51,713 bases of DNA from Colwellia sp. (GTDB lineage: Bacteria > Pseudomonadota > Gammaproteobacteria > Enterobacterales > Alteromonadaceae), in assembly GCA_026196955.1 (NCBI GenBank), contig JAPHTO010000130.1, forward strand, positions 1-51,713, in the 5' to 3' direction. Every line of letters begins with the position of its first letter. The stretch's first letter is position 1. Positions 9,570 through 17,702 of this stretch are shown piece after piece. Made by a program: the position numbers and the translations under genes. Below the pieces are notes generated by a model. That model had not been told where the DNA came from and made no database searches. It was given only the letters and a program-made list of their open reading frames with translations.

Positions 9570-9980
9570 ATGAAAGCACCTTTATACGATGAAATTCTCA
9601 CCATTTGTCAACAGATCGCCAACGCCTCAGCGAAAGGTGACGATAGCGCGAGAGAAAATGCTTGTAAAGATTTACAAAAGCTCTGTGCAACGAACCAAAA
9701 CTCGCCAAAAGATCACCCTTTGCAATGGGAAGCATTAGCCGATTTTACAGAAGATGGTGATCTCGCCATGGATATTTACGAAATTGCATTAGCAAGCGCT
9801 GATCAACTTAAACTACCAACATTTACAGCTTCCACTTACTTAGCTATGGCGCAAAGGCAACAAGAATTTGAAGAGGCTGATAAAGCCATTGAATACGCAA
9901 AAAAAGCTGAAACTGCTTGTCAAGATATTGATAATAAAGAGCTTAAGCAAGAGATAACCGACTTTCTAGCAAGCCTATAA
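9570..9980 (+). CDS. Unknown small acidic helical protein, TPR-like
   Basis: A 136-residue soluble, acidic, almost entirely helical protein that I do not recognise. Residues about 50-125 have the spacing of tetratricopeptide-like helix pairs (PLQWEALADFTEDGDLAMDIYEIALASAD, then TFTASTYLAMAQRQQEFEEADKAIEYAKKAE), suggesting a small protein-binding scaffold. No signal peptide or catalytic motif is visible. It is divergent from ycgL and converges on rnd, eight bases away. Codon use resembles that of its neighbours, so it is probably a real gene. Confidence 0.7.
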   Translation: MKAPLYDEILTICQQIANASAKGDDSARENACKDLQKLCATNQNSPKDHPLQWEALADFTEDGDLAMDIYEIALASADQLKLPTFTASTYLAMAQRQQEFEEADKAIEYAKKAETACQDIDNKELKQEITDFLASL

Positions 9981-9987
9981 ACGTTAT

Positions 9988-11154
9988 TTACGCTGTAAAG
10001 CCATTATCGACAAATGCTTGTAACGCTGAGCCCAATAGCTCATTTCGCCAACCGGTTAACAAATCAACGCTATATGCTGAATCACTTTCAGCATTAGCGG
10101 CTAATTCTCTAACTTTATTCAAATTAAACTGCCATGTTAAAAACTGATTAATTTGCTTTTTTGAAGCAAGGTTTTCTACGGCTAAGTTATGTTGTTCAGC
10201 TACACTATCTATAAAAGCCTTCATCTTTTTAAACGTTTGCTTGTATCCTGGATACTCATCTAAGCGCTTAATTTTTTCAGGGTAAATAGCTTCACTATCT
10301 AACGAAGCTTGCTTTAGCACCGAAAGCATTGCTTTGCCCTTATGCCGAATATCAAGTACCTCTGCACCATCAAGCTTATTCATCTCAGCTAAACTTTGTG
10401 GGTTACGTTGGGCAACAGCCATCAGCGTATGCTCTTTAACCACAAAGCCCAAAGGTAAATCTCGTTTTTTTGCTTGCTGATAACGCCATCTGGCTAAGTG
10501 TTTTAAGGTATTTAACTGCTTTGAATTTAAACGCCATGCAAGTTTAATATGACGATATAATTGGCTTTCATCGATGGGGGTGAATTTGCGATCAATTAAC
10601 ATCGCTGTTTCTTGTTTCGCATGCTCAAACCACCCTGCGGCTTCAATTTCAGCAACTAACTTAGGATAAAGAGTAAACAAATGCTCAACATCAGCACTAG
10701 CGTAATTTAATTGCTTCTGTGTTAACGGCCTTTTCATCCAATCAGTGCGAGATTCTGACTTATCGAGTTCAATCCCAGTAAAGTGCTCTACCATTGCAGC
10801 ATAGCCCATTGACAAGCCATGCCCTAAAAAAGACATCATGATTTGGCTATCGATTAGATTAACGGGTTTACAATTAGCACTGGTTAAAAAGACTTCTAAG
10901 TCTTCCGAGCAGGCATGCAAAACTTTAGTGATAGCTTTATTCGTCAATAACTGCCAAAAAGGCGATAGATCATCAACCGCAATAGGGTCAATCAAGGCAA
11001 GTTGCTTACCATCAAAAACCTGCAATAACCCTAATTTAGGGTACAAGGTACGCGTGCGAACAAACTCAGTATCAATGGCTAAAACACTTGCTTTACTGTA
11101 TTGCTGGCACAGTGCTTGTAAACTTATAGAATCTTCAACTAATTGATACTGCAT
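9988..11154 (-). CDS. rnd: Ribonuclease D
   Basis: A 388-residue 3'-5' exoribonuclease acting in tRNA 3' end maturation. DEDDy exonuclease motifs are present: ExoI LAIDTEFVRT with Asp28 and Glu30, ExoII around CSEDLEVF (near 83-90), and ExoIII LNYASADVEHLFTLYP (near 150-165) with the tyrosine. Residues about 210-290 form the HRDC domain (LKHLARWRYQQAKKRDLPLGFVV). Length is near the 375 residues of E. coli RNase D. The ribosome site is weak. Confidence 0.96.
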   Translation of the reverse strand: MQYQLVEDSISLQALCQQYSKASVLAIDTEFVRTRTLYPKLGLLQVFDGKQLALIDPIAVDDLSPFWQLLTNKAITKVLHACSEDLEVFLTSANCKPVNLIDSQIMMSFLGHGLSMGYAAMVEHFTGIELDKSESRTDWMKRPLTQKQLNYASADVEHLFTLYPKLVAEIEAAGWFEHAKQETAMLIDRKFTPIDESQLYRHIKLAWRLNSKQLNTLKHLARWRYQQAKKRDLPLGFVVKEHTLMAVAQRNPQSLAEMNKLDGAEVLDIRHKGKAMLSVLKQASLDSEAIYPEKIKRLDEYPGYKQTFKKMKAFIDSVAEQHNLAVENLASKKQINQFLTWQFNLNKVRELAANAESDSAYSVDLLTGWRNELLGSALQAFVDNGFTA

Positions 11155-11226
11155 AATTATTTCTGGCTTCTTTTTCTTGTTGCTTATTGATATCTATGAT
11201 TAAGGTTGATAACTATCGGCTTATTA

Positions 11227-12285
11227 CTACCTTCTCCGACGTCGTGTAGCTTGCTGACGTTGCTGTTGATGTTTTTTCACCGAGCGGCGAATACGGCGAC
11301 TTTTCGCATTATCCATCGCTTTTTCATCAACTTTTACTTTTGATTGGGTTTCAGGTTTCAGCTGCACCAATTTACGGTAGTAGTTAACTTCTTTAAGCCC
11401 TAATTCTGTCCAACCACCTAAAGGCAGTTGACGCTGCATTTCCATATCACCATAACGCACACGAATTAATCGACTCACTTGTACTTCTTGGCTTTCCCAT
11501 AAACGGCGCACTTCACGGTTGCGTCCTTCAGAGAGTACAACATGAAACCAATGGTTTCGCCCTTCACCGCCACGGTAAGTGATCTTTTGAAAACGCGCAG
11601 GGCCATCTTCAAGTTTGACGCCAGTACGCAAGGTTTGCAGCATGGCTTCATTAATATCACCAAAAACACGTACAGCGTACTCACGCTCCACTTTTTGTGA
11701 TGGGTGCATTAATCGGTTTGCTAACTCACCATCAGTAGTAAATAACAACATACCTGAAGTATTAATATCTAAACGGCCAACAGCCACCCAACGACCCGTT
11801 TCTAGTGGTGGTAAGCGATCAAACACCGTCGGTCGACCTTCAGGATCTTTACGCGTACACATTTCCCCTTCAGGCTTGTTGTACATCAACACACGACAAA
11901 TAGCTTCATCTTGCGCTGTTAACTTAACTTGGTGGCCATCAATACGGATCTGCTCACTTCCTTCGACTCTATCGCCTAAAAAAGCAGTTTTGCCATCAAC
12001 ACTAACTCGCCCTTGGCTGATCATAGCTTCTATTTCACGGCGAGATCCTTTACCTGCTCTGGCTAATACTTTTTGCAGTTTCTCAGAGTCTTTTATTGAA
12101 GATTTTTGAAAATCAACTTTTACCGGCTTCTCTTCAATTTTCTTGCCTTTGCCGTGGCTTGGCTTACTTTGGCCTTTTTTGACGGTTGATTTTTTGCCTG
12201 TTCCGCGACTGCCATACTTGTTGTTTTCAGGCTTACTGTCGCTAGCATTGCGTTTATTTTTAGATTTTTGATTGTCTTGTGACAT
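11227..12285 (-). CDS. rluB: 23S rRNA pseudouridine(2605) synthase
   Basis: A 352-residue RsuA/RluB-family enzyme. Residues 1-62 are a low-complexity basic leader, followed by an S4 RNA-binding domain ([22 protein letters not shown], from 68). The catalytic domain has [21 protein letters not shown] with Asp173 as nucleophile and [11 protein letters not shown] further on. The Arg/Gln-rich C-terminal tail is typical of RluB. Position in the block rluB-yciO-rnm-trp matches the order around the E. coli trp operon (where yciQ is also present), supporting RluB rather than RluE/RluF. Confidence 0.93.
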   Translation of the reverse strand: MSQDNQKSKNKRNASDSKPENNKYGSRGTGKKSTVKKGQSKPSHGKGKKIEEKPVKVDFQKSSIKDSEKLQKVLARAGKGSRREIEAMISQGRVSVDGKTAFLGDRVEGSEQIRIDGHQVKLTAQDEAICRVLMYNKPEGEMCTRKDPEGRPTVFDRLPPLETGRWVAVGRLDINTSGMLLFTTDGELANRLMHPSQKVEREYAVRVFGDINEAMLQTLRTGVKLEDGPARFQKITYRGGEGRNHWFHVVLSEGRNREVRRLWESQEVQVSRLIRVRYGDMEMQRQLPLGGWTELGLKEVNYYRKLVQLKPETQSKVKVDEKAMDNAKSRRIRRSVKKHQQQRQQATRRRRR

Positions 12286-12375
12286 GGTTTTTACTCGGTT
12301 ACGTCAGTAGCAATTCCCTTGAAATTAACCTCTGACTCATTTACAAATTATTTTCGTTCACCACAAGGATGTGGT

Positions 12376-12996
12376 TTACTCAAAAGGAGAAGGATCACCC
12401 TCTCCGACTCGAATAACATTAATATCATCGTTAGAAAAATCCACCACTGTGGTTGGATGTTCGCCTAAATGACCACCATTAATAATTAAATCAACTTGGT
12501 GTTCTAATATGTCACGAATATGCTCAGGATCGTATTCAGCCATGCTTTCACCTGGCATAATCAAACTAGTAGACATTATAGGCTCAGCTAGCTCGGCCAA
12601 CAAGGCTTGGCAAATATTATTATCTGGCACTCGAATACCAATCGTTTTCTTTTTAGGGTTAAGTAGGCGTTTAGGGACTTCTTTAGAGCCTTTAAAGATG
12701 AAAGTGTACGCGCCTGGTGTATTGGCTTTCAACAAACGATAAGCACTATTATCCACGCGGGTATATTCAGAAAGTTGCGATAAGTCCTGACAAACCAAGG
12801 TAAAGTTATGCTCTTTGTCAATATTTCGGATTTGGCAAATTCGCTCTAACGCTTTTTTATCGCCTAAATGGCAGCCTAATGCATAGCCAGAATCGGTAGG
12901 ATAAACAATAACACCACCTTGATTAATGATGGCCACCGCTTGTTTCATCAAGCGTCCTTGTGGGTTATCAGGGTGTACATAAAAAAACTGACTCAT
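12376..12996 (-). CDS. yciO: YciO, Sua5/YrdC-family protein
   Basis: A 206-residue cytosolic protein of the YrdC/Sua5 fold. Seen motifs: GGVIVYPTDSGYALGCHLGDKKA near residue 28, RNIDKEHNFTLVCQDLSQLSEY, TFIFKGSKEVPKRLL, and the C-terminal PTTVVDFSNDDINVIRVGEGD. Length and neighbours (rnm on one side, rluB on the other) point to YciO rather than the threonylcarbamoyladenylate synthase TsaC. The precise role of YciO is not settled. AGGAAA precedes the ATG. Confidence 0.92.
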   Translation of the reverse strand: MSQFFYVHPDNPQGRLMKQAVAIINQGGVIVYPTDSGYALGCHLGDKKALERICQIRNIDKEHNFTLVCQDLSQLSEYTRVDNSAYRLLKANTPGAYTFIFKGSKEVPKRLLNPKKKTIGIRVPDNNICQALLAELAEPIMSTSLIMPGESMAEYDPEHIRDILEHQVDLIINGGHLGEHPTTVVDFSNDDINVIRVGEGDPSPFE

Positions 12997-13056
12997 AAAG
13001 TTTCCTATCGATATTAGTTTGACAGCAAGGCTTTTTAAAAAGCACCTACTGACCTT

Positions 13057-13962
13057 TTACGACCATAATGCCCAAATGGGTTTTGCACCCTCTGGTAAGG
13101 TTAAATTTCGCCCCAAATCTGACCATTTATTGGGGTGGTGAAAATCAGAGCCTAACGATGCGTGCAAATCATATTCTAAACAATAGTTTAGCATTGTTTG
13201 ACGCTGTTGGGGATTCATTTGAGGTAAAACGACTTCTAAGGCATCGCCATTATTTTCTTGAAAGTGAACAATCAGGCGTCTGAGCCACTTTGCAGATAAG
13301 TCGTAACGAATTGGATGTGCCATCACCGCAGTGCCACCAGCAGCATGTATTGCTTCAACAGCTTGCTCAATAGAGCACCAATTAGGTTTTACGTAAGCCC
13401 GTTGAATATTACGTCCTTTTTTGCCTAAATATTGGTCGAAGGCTTTTTGCATAGTACTCACATGTCCTTGCTGATATAAAACCTTGGCAAAATGAGCACG
13501 CGTAATTGAGCCATCACCAGCGAGGTGTTTAGCATCATTATAGGCATCAGGAAAACCACACTTAGCTAGCTTTTCCCCTATGGTAATAGCACGGTCTTCT
13601 CGAGCCTGTTGCTGCTCAGCAATGAGTTTCACTATTGCATCATGTTTGACATCAATATTTAAGCCAACAATATGAATTTCAAACCCTTGCCAAGCAGTCG
13701 AAATTTCGATGCCTGAGATTAATTTAATTGGAATATTTTTTTCCAATATATACTCTTGGGCTATATCAAAACCCGCCACAGTATCGTGATCTGTGATTGC
13801 TAAAACGGCTATTTGATAATTAACCGCCCTATCTATCAAGGTTTGCGGCGACAAGCCACCATCAGAGCATTGCGTATGACTATGCAAATCAATTCGGCCA
13901 TGAGAAAAGTTGTCAGTTTTATTAATACACAAGGGAAAATCAGTGGTTGACAGCAACGCCAT
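13057..13962 (-). CDS. rnm: RNase AM, PHP-domain 5'-3' exoribonuclease (YciV/TrpH)
   Basis: A 301-residue PHP phosphoesterase. The metal-binding PHP motifs are visible: DLHSHTQCSDG (near 27-37), AITDHDTVAG (near 55-64), GIEIST (near 83), HPIRYD (near 218) and a late GSDFHHP (near 275). In E. coli the orthologue removes nucleotides from the 5' ends of short RNAs and matures rRNA 5' ends. The gene is divergent from the trp operon, as in E. coli, with the trp promoter in the gap. AGAAGA precedes the ATG. Confidence 0.92.
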   Translation of the reverse strand: MALLSTTDFPLCINKTDNFSHGRIDLHSHTQCSDGGLSPQTLIDRAVNYQIAVLAITDHDTVAGFDIAQEYILEKNIPIKLISGIEISTAWQGFEIHIVGLNIDVKHDAIVKLIAEQQQAREDRAITIGEKLAKCGFPDAYNDAKHLAGDGSITRAHFAKVLYQQGHVSTMQKAFDQYLGKKGRNIQRAYVKPNWCSIEQAVEAIHAAGGTAVMAHPIRYDLSAKWLRRLIVHFQENNGDALEVVLPQMNPQQRQTMLNYCLEYDLHASLGSDFHHPNKWSDLGRNLTLPEGAKPIWALWS

Positions 13963-14014
13963 AATAAGGTCTTCTATAGGGACTTTCTTGTGGGTAGATT
14001 TTCGTTATCAAATT

Positions 14015-14043
14015 TTGACTAATATCGAGGCACTACAAAATAT
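14015..14043 (+). promoter_or_regulatory. Likely trp operon promoter
   Basis: TTGACT (14015-14020), 17 bp, then AAATAT (14038-14043). The -35 is strong and the -10 is poor. Transcription would begin near 14050, giving a short 5' end before the leader peptide ATG at 14074. Confidence 0.5.
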
Positions 14044-14047
14044 TCCA

Positions 14048-14059
14048 CAAGTTTACTTG
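14048..14059 (+). promoter_or_regulatory. TrpR-operator-like palindrome
   Basis: CAAGTTTACTTG agrees with 9 of 12 positions of the E. coli TrpR core CTAGTTAACTAG and has 5-bp inverted arms. It overlaps the inferred transcription start of the trp operon, a place where a repressor would work. No trpR gene is in the window. Confidence 0.4.
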
Positions 14060-14073
14060 ATAAGAGCATGACA

Positions 14074-14142
14074 ATGATACTAGCAAAGCAATTTAATTTA
14101 ACACAATACCAACGTCGTTGGTGGTGGCATAACTCTACTTAA
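14074..14142 (+). CDS. trpL: trp operon leader peptide
   Basis: A 22-residue peptide opening MILAKQF and ending QRRWWWHNST, with three consecutive Trp codons (14119-14127) four codons before the stop. This is the classic attenuation sensor: a ribosome short of charged tRNA-Trp stalls on these codons. I chose this ATG because AAGAG lies eight bases upstream; the in-frame ATG two codons earlier is too close to it. Everything downstream (pairing segments and terminator) is placed as in known trp leaders. Confidence 0.92.
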   Translation: MILAKQFNLTQYQRRWWWHNST

Positions 14143-14240
14143 GTGGGTTGTGATAATTGCGCGTATCTCGTTTAAAGCTTTAAAAAGCTAAAGCAGATCA
14201 AAAACAAAATTCAAAAACCCGCTAAGCTAAGCGGGTTTTT
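14142..14240 (+). promoter_or_regulatory. trp attenuator: antiterminator and terminator
   Basis: Segment 2 (AGTGGGTT, 14142-14149, overlapping the leader stop) can pair over 8 bp, with one G-U, with segment 3 (AACCCGCT, 14216-14223). Segment 3 can instead pair with segment 4 (AGCGGG, 14230-14235) to form the terminator. Segment 1 may be CACAAT (14102-14107) pairing with GTTGTG (14147-14152). Stalling at the Trp codons would cover segment 1 and favour the 2:3 antiterminator. Pairings were found by eye; no energy calculation was made. Confidence 0.82.
14213..14240 (+). terminator. Attenuator terminator of the trp leader
   Basis: AAAAACCCGCT, 6-nt loop AAGCTA, AGCGGGTTTTT: a GC-rich stem followed by a U run, about 70 nt after the leader stop codon. 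This is segment 3:4 of the attenuator. Confidence 0.92.
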
Positions 14241-14284
14241 ACTTTTTAAAATAACGAACTTTTGCTAAAAAGAGTGACAATGTA

Positions 14285-14341
14285 ATGAACAAAACAAGAA
14301 CATGGTTTCTTTGGTGGCTACAGCCAATTTATGCCGGATGA
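14285..14341 (+). CDS. Second Trp-rich mini-ORF upstream of trpE
   Basis: An 18-codon reading frame, MNKTRTWFLWWLQPIYAG, beginning 45 nt after the attenuator terminator and ending 35 nt before trpE. Three of 18 residues are Trp (positions 7, 10, 11), far above chance. An AAGAG lies ten bases upstream. That same AAGAG is better spaced for an ATG-TAA pair at 14280-14285 whose stop overlaps this ATG. I do not recognise the peptide as a known leader family. No convincing second terminator follows, only a weak TGGC-TACA-GCCA hairpin inside the frame and a T run 16 nt later. It may regulate trpE translation or couple ribosomes into it. Confidence 0.6.
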   Translation: MNKTRTWFLWWLQPIYAG

Positions 14342-14376
14342 CAATTTTTTAATTTATTAATTTCAAGAAGACCACC

Positions 14377-16011
14377 ATGATAAAAAACAACCAAAGTACA
14401 GCAAATGTATGTACCTTAACGGATAGCGCTAACTACCAAAGCGATCCTTTAAGTGTTTACCAATTACTTTGCCATAATAAAGAAAACAACCTGCTGCTAG
14501 AGTCGGCAGAAATTGATCAAAAACATTTATTAAAAAGCTTATTATTAACTGATGCTGCCGTGAAAATAACCTGTAATGGCAATACAGTTACCTTCACGGC
14601 TTTAACATTAAATGGTCAAGCAGCATTGCACTTTGCTAAAAGCCAGTTACAAGAAAATGCCACTTTAACCTTATCTAATGATAATCAACAATTAACCGCT
14701 ATCTTCAATAACATTCCCGCTGAGCTTGATGAAAAAGCACGGTTAATGGCGATTAACCCCTTTGAAAGCTTGCGTTTATTTAAACGTATAGAAAATAGTG
14801 ATAATCATCCTTTTGCCATTTTCTTAGGTGGCGCATTTGCCTTTGATATGATCAGTATCAGTGAGTCATTGCCCGATGTCCCTGATGGTGAAAATACTTG
14901 TCCTGACTTTGTTTATTATTTAGCTGAAACCCTAGTTGTTATTGATCATGAAGCGCAAAGTAGCGAGGTTATTGCGAATATTTTCTCTTGCTCAACGGAT
15001 AAAGAAAGCCTAAATCAAGCAGCAGTTCAACAACAACTTATTGAACGTATTGCCGAAATCAAGCAGCTTCTATCAACAAATATCACCACTGAACAAGTTG
15101 CGTCATTGATTACACATCAACAGGTAAACTCATCCAAGCCGTCAACCGTTTCGGTGGATATTAGTGATGAACAGTTTTGTCACAATGTCGAGCAATTAAA
15201 AGAAAATATTCGCGCTGGCGATATTTTTCAAGTTGTGCCTTCTCGCACTTTCTCTCTGCCCTGCTTTAATAGCATAACCGCCTATCAAGCATTAAAACTA
15301 AGTAACCCAAGTCCTTACATGTTTTATCTTAAAGATAGCGACTTTTGCATGTTTGGCGCCTCACCTGAGTCAGCAATAAAGTATCAGCAAAATTCCCATG
15401 AAGGAAAGCGGCAAGTCGAAATTTACCCTATAGCCGGCACACGCCCACGGGGTTTCAATAAAGACGGCAGCATCTCTTTAGATTTAGACTCGCGCATTGA
15501 GTTGGAATTAAGACAAGATAAAAAAGAGTCGGCTGAGCATATAATGCTCGTTGATTTAGCACGAAACGATATCGCTCGTGTATGTAAGCCTGGCACGCGT
15601 CATGTTGCTGATTTATTAAAAGTAGATCGCTATTCTCACGTGATGCATTTAGTTTCGCGCGTTTGTGGCACTTTACTCGAAGAATTAGACGCCCTCCATG
15701 CTTATCAAGCTTGTATGAATATGGGCACACTTTCCGGCGCGCCAAAAGTTAAAGCAACATCATTAATTAGAGAGATTGAAGGAAAGCGTCGTGGCAGCTA
15801 TGGCGGCGCAGTCGGTTATTTAACGGGTGAAGGAGAAATGGATACCTGCATTGTCATTCGCTCAGCCTTTGTTAGAGATAACATCGCACAAGTTCAAGCA
15901 GGTGCTGGCGTTGTTTATGACTCAATTCCACAAGCTGAAGCAGATGAAACCAAACAAAAAGCACAAGCGGTGATTAGTGCCATACTGTCTGCTAACAAGG
16001 GAGCACACTAA
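14377..16011 (+). CDS. trpE: Anthranilate synthase component I
   Basis: A 544-residue enzyme making anthranilate from chorismate with ammonia supplied by TrpG; first committed step to tryptophan. The N-terminal half has NLLLESAEI (near residue 38), the Trp-binding feedback-inhibition motif of enterobacterial TrpE. The catalytic half shows IRAGDIFQVVPSR, PYMFYL, IAGTRPRG, LVDLARNDIARV, HLVSRVCGTL and GTLSGAPKVKA. AGAAGA precedes the ATG. Its stop overlaps the trpG start (TAATG), so the two subunits are translationally coupled. Confidence 0.98.
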   Translation: MIKNNQSTANVCTLTDSANYQSDPLSVYQLLCHNKENNLLLESAEIDQKHLLKSLLLTDAAVKITCNGNTVTFTALTLNGQAALHFAKSQLQENATLTLSNDNQQLTAIFNNIPAELDEKARLMAINPFESLRLFKRIENSDNHPFAIFLGGAFAFDMISISESLPDVPDGENTCPDFVYYLAETLVVIDHEAQSSEVIANIFSCSTDKESLNQAAVQQQLIERIAEIKQLLSTNITTEQVASLITHQQVNSSKPSTVSVDISDEQFCHNVEQLKENIRAGDIFQVVPSRTFSLPCFNSITAYQALKLSNPSPYMFYLKDSDFCMFGASPESAIKYQQNSHEGKRQVEIYPIAGTRPRGFNKDGSISLDLDSRIELELRQDKKESAEHIMLVDLARNDIARVCKPGTRHVADLLKVDRYSHVMHLVSRVCGTLLEELDALHAYQACMNMGTLSGAPKVKATSLIREIEGKRRGSYGGAVGYLTGEGEMDTCIVIRSAFVRDNIAQVQAGAGVVYDSIPQAEADETKQKAQAVISAILSANKGAH

Positions 16012-16691
16012 TGCGTAATAGTAAGTCATCAGCCAATACAAAATTATTTATGCTCGATAATCTAGACTCCTTTACTTATAACCTCGTCGATGAGTTTCAA
16101 TGTTTAGGCTTTGAGCCAACAGTATATCGAAACACACTTTCAGCTGATTTTATTTATAACAAAATGCGTGAACATGCTGAAAATACCGGCGAAAAAATCA
16201 TTTTAGTATTATCACCTGGGCCAGGTGAGCCTAAAAATGCAGGCTGCTTAATGGCATTAATTAACCTGTGTGCCGGTAAAATACCTATGTTAGGCATCTG
16301 TTTAGGTCATCAAGCCTTAATTGAGCACTATGGTGGCACTGTTGGTCGCGCTGATGAAATCGTTCATGGTAAAGCATCGCCAATAAATCATTGTGGTAGT
16401 GGCGCTTTTATCAATATTCAAAACCCATTACCTGTTGCGCGATACCACTCATTAGTTGGTATAAATGTTCCTGATTCTTTGGATGTTATTGCAGATTATA
16501 ACAATATGCCCATGGCTATTTGCCAAAAAAGTGATGCTGTTTTAGCGTATCAATTTCACCCTGAATCTATTTTAACCACGTTTGGCGCAACACTATTAGC
16601 GCAAAGCTTTGATTATTTGCTGACTTTAAGCGAACACTTAACTTTTGACCTTTTATCAAATAACAAGAGCCAAGGAGCTTCACATGACTAA
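16011..16691 (+). CDS. trpG: Anthranilate synthase component II (glutamine amidotransferase)
   Basis: A 226-residue class I glutamine amidotransferase giving ammonia to TrpE. The catalytic triad is visible: Cys97 in GICLGHQ, His183 and Glu185 in YQFHPES. LSPGPGEP forms the oxyanion region. It is a separate protein, unlike the TrpG-TrpD fusion of E. coli. GGAG lies seven bases before the ATG inside the end of trpE, and its last eight bases overlap trpD. Confidence 0.97.
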   Translation: MRNSKSSANTKLFMLDNLDSFTYNLVDEFQCLGFEPTVYRNTLSADFIYNKMREHAENTGEKIILVLSPGPGEPKNAGCLMALINLCAGKIPMLGICLGHQALIEHYGGTVGRADEIVHGKASPINHCGSGAFINIQNPLPVARYHSLVGINVPDSLDVIADYNNMPMAICQKSDAVLAYQFHPESILTTFGATLLAQSFDYLLTLSEHLTFDLLSNNKSQGASHD

Positions 16692-17700
16692 TACATTAGC
16701 TCAGTTAGTTGAAAAGCAAAATCTTTCTCAACAAGAAACCGAACAATTTTTCAAACAAGTACTTAAGGGGGATATTGAGCCAGCATTATTAGCCAGCGTG
16801 CTCACCGCCTTAAAAGTTAAAGGGGAAACCCCTGCAGAAATCGCTGGTGCTGCTGTGGCTATTCGCGGTGCTGCTACGCCTTTCCCTGAGACTAACTACC
16901 CTGTAGCCGATTGCGTTGGCACCGGTGGCGACGGTGCTAACACCATAAATATTTCCACTACGGCTGCCATACTGAGTGCCGCTTGTGGTTTAAAAATGGC
17001 AAAACATGGTAATCGTAGTGTGTCTAGCATGTCTGGCTCAGCTGATTTGCTCGAAGCGTTTGGCGTAAACTTAACTATGTCACCAACCACCGCAAAAAAC
17101 TGCCTAGATAAAGCCAATTTATGCTTTTTATTTGCACCTGCTTATCACAGCGGTTTTAAACATGCGGGTCCGGTGAGAAAAGCCATGGGCATACGCACCA
17201 TGTTCAATATCTTAGGCCCCTTAGTTAATCCCGCAGCGCCAAACATTATGCTGTTGGGTGTCTATACACCTGAGCTACTAAAACCTATTGCCCATGCTTT
17301 ACAACTTACTGGTGTTTCCCGCGCTTTTGTCGTGCACGGTAGTGGTTTAGATGAAATAGCGTTACACGGTGATACACAAGCCATCGAAATTAAAGACGGT
17401 GAATTAATAGAGCGCACCATTTCACCACAAGATTTTGGCTTAAAAAATTACAGCCTTGACGATATAAAAGGTGGTTCGCCACAAGAAAATGCCGATATCA
17501 TCAAAGCAATATTATCGGGCGATGGTCAAGAAGCTCATAACGCGGCAGTGATCATTAACTGTGCCGCTTTACTCTACTTGCACGATAAAGCCAATGATCT
17601 AGCCACGGCGGCACAGCTTGCCAGTGAAGTCCTTAACAGTGGCAAAGGCTTAGCAACGTTAGAGCAGCTTGTTGCTCTTTCAAATAAGGAGTGCAAATAA
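16684..17700 (+). CDS. trpD: Anthranilate phosphoribosyltransferase
   Basis: A 338-residue enzyme joining anthranilate to phosphoribosyl pyrophosphate. Motifs: DCVGTGGDGANTINIST for PRPP binding, KHGNRSVSSMSGSADLLEA, and the substrate region around FAPAYHSGFKHAGPVRKAMGIRTMFNILGPLVNP. I start it at the ATG at 16684 because AAGGAG sits seven to eleven bases before it and the protein then opens MTNTLAQLVEKQNLS as in homologues. The longer in-frame extension lies inside trpG. Confidence 0.97.
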   Translation: MTNTLAQLVEKQNLSQQETEQFFKQVLKGDIEPALLASVLTALKVKGETPAEIAGAAVAIRGAATPFPETNYPVADCVGTGGDGANTINISTTAAILSAACGLKMAKHGNRSVSSMSGSADLLEAFGVNLTMSPTTAKNCLDKANLCFLFAPAYHSGFKHAGPVRKAMGIRTMFNILGPLVNPAAPNIMLLGVYTPELLKPIAHALQLTGVSRAFVVHGSGLDEIALHGDTQAIEIKDGELIERTISPQDFGLKNYSLDDIKGGSPQENADIIKAILSGDGQEAHNAAVIINCAALLYLHDKANDLATAAQLASEVLNSGKGLATLEQLVALSNKECK

Positions 17701-17702
17701 GC

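Noticed and set aside
14316-14349. Second attenuator terminator after the Trp-rich mini-ORF (TGGC-TACA-GCCA and a T run).
   Set aside because: The stem is only four base pairs and the T run begins about 16 nt after it, so intrinsic termination is not credible.
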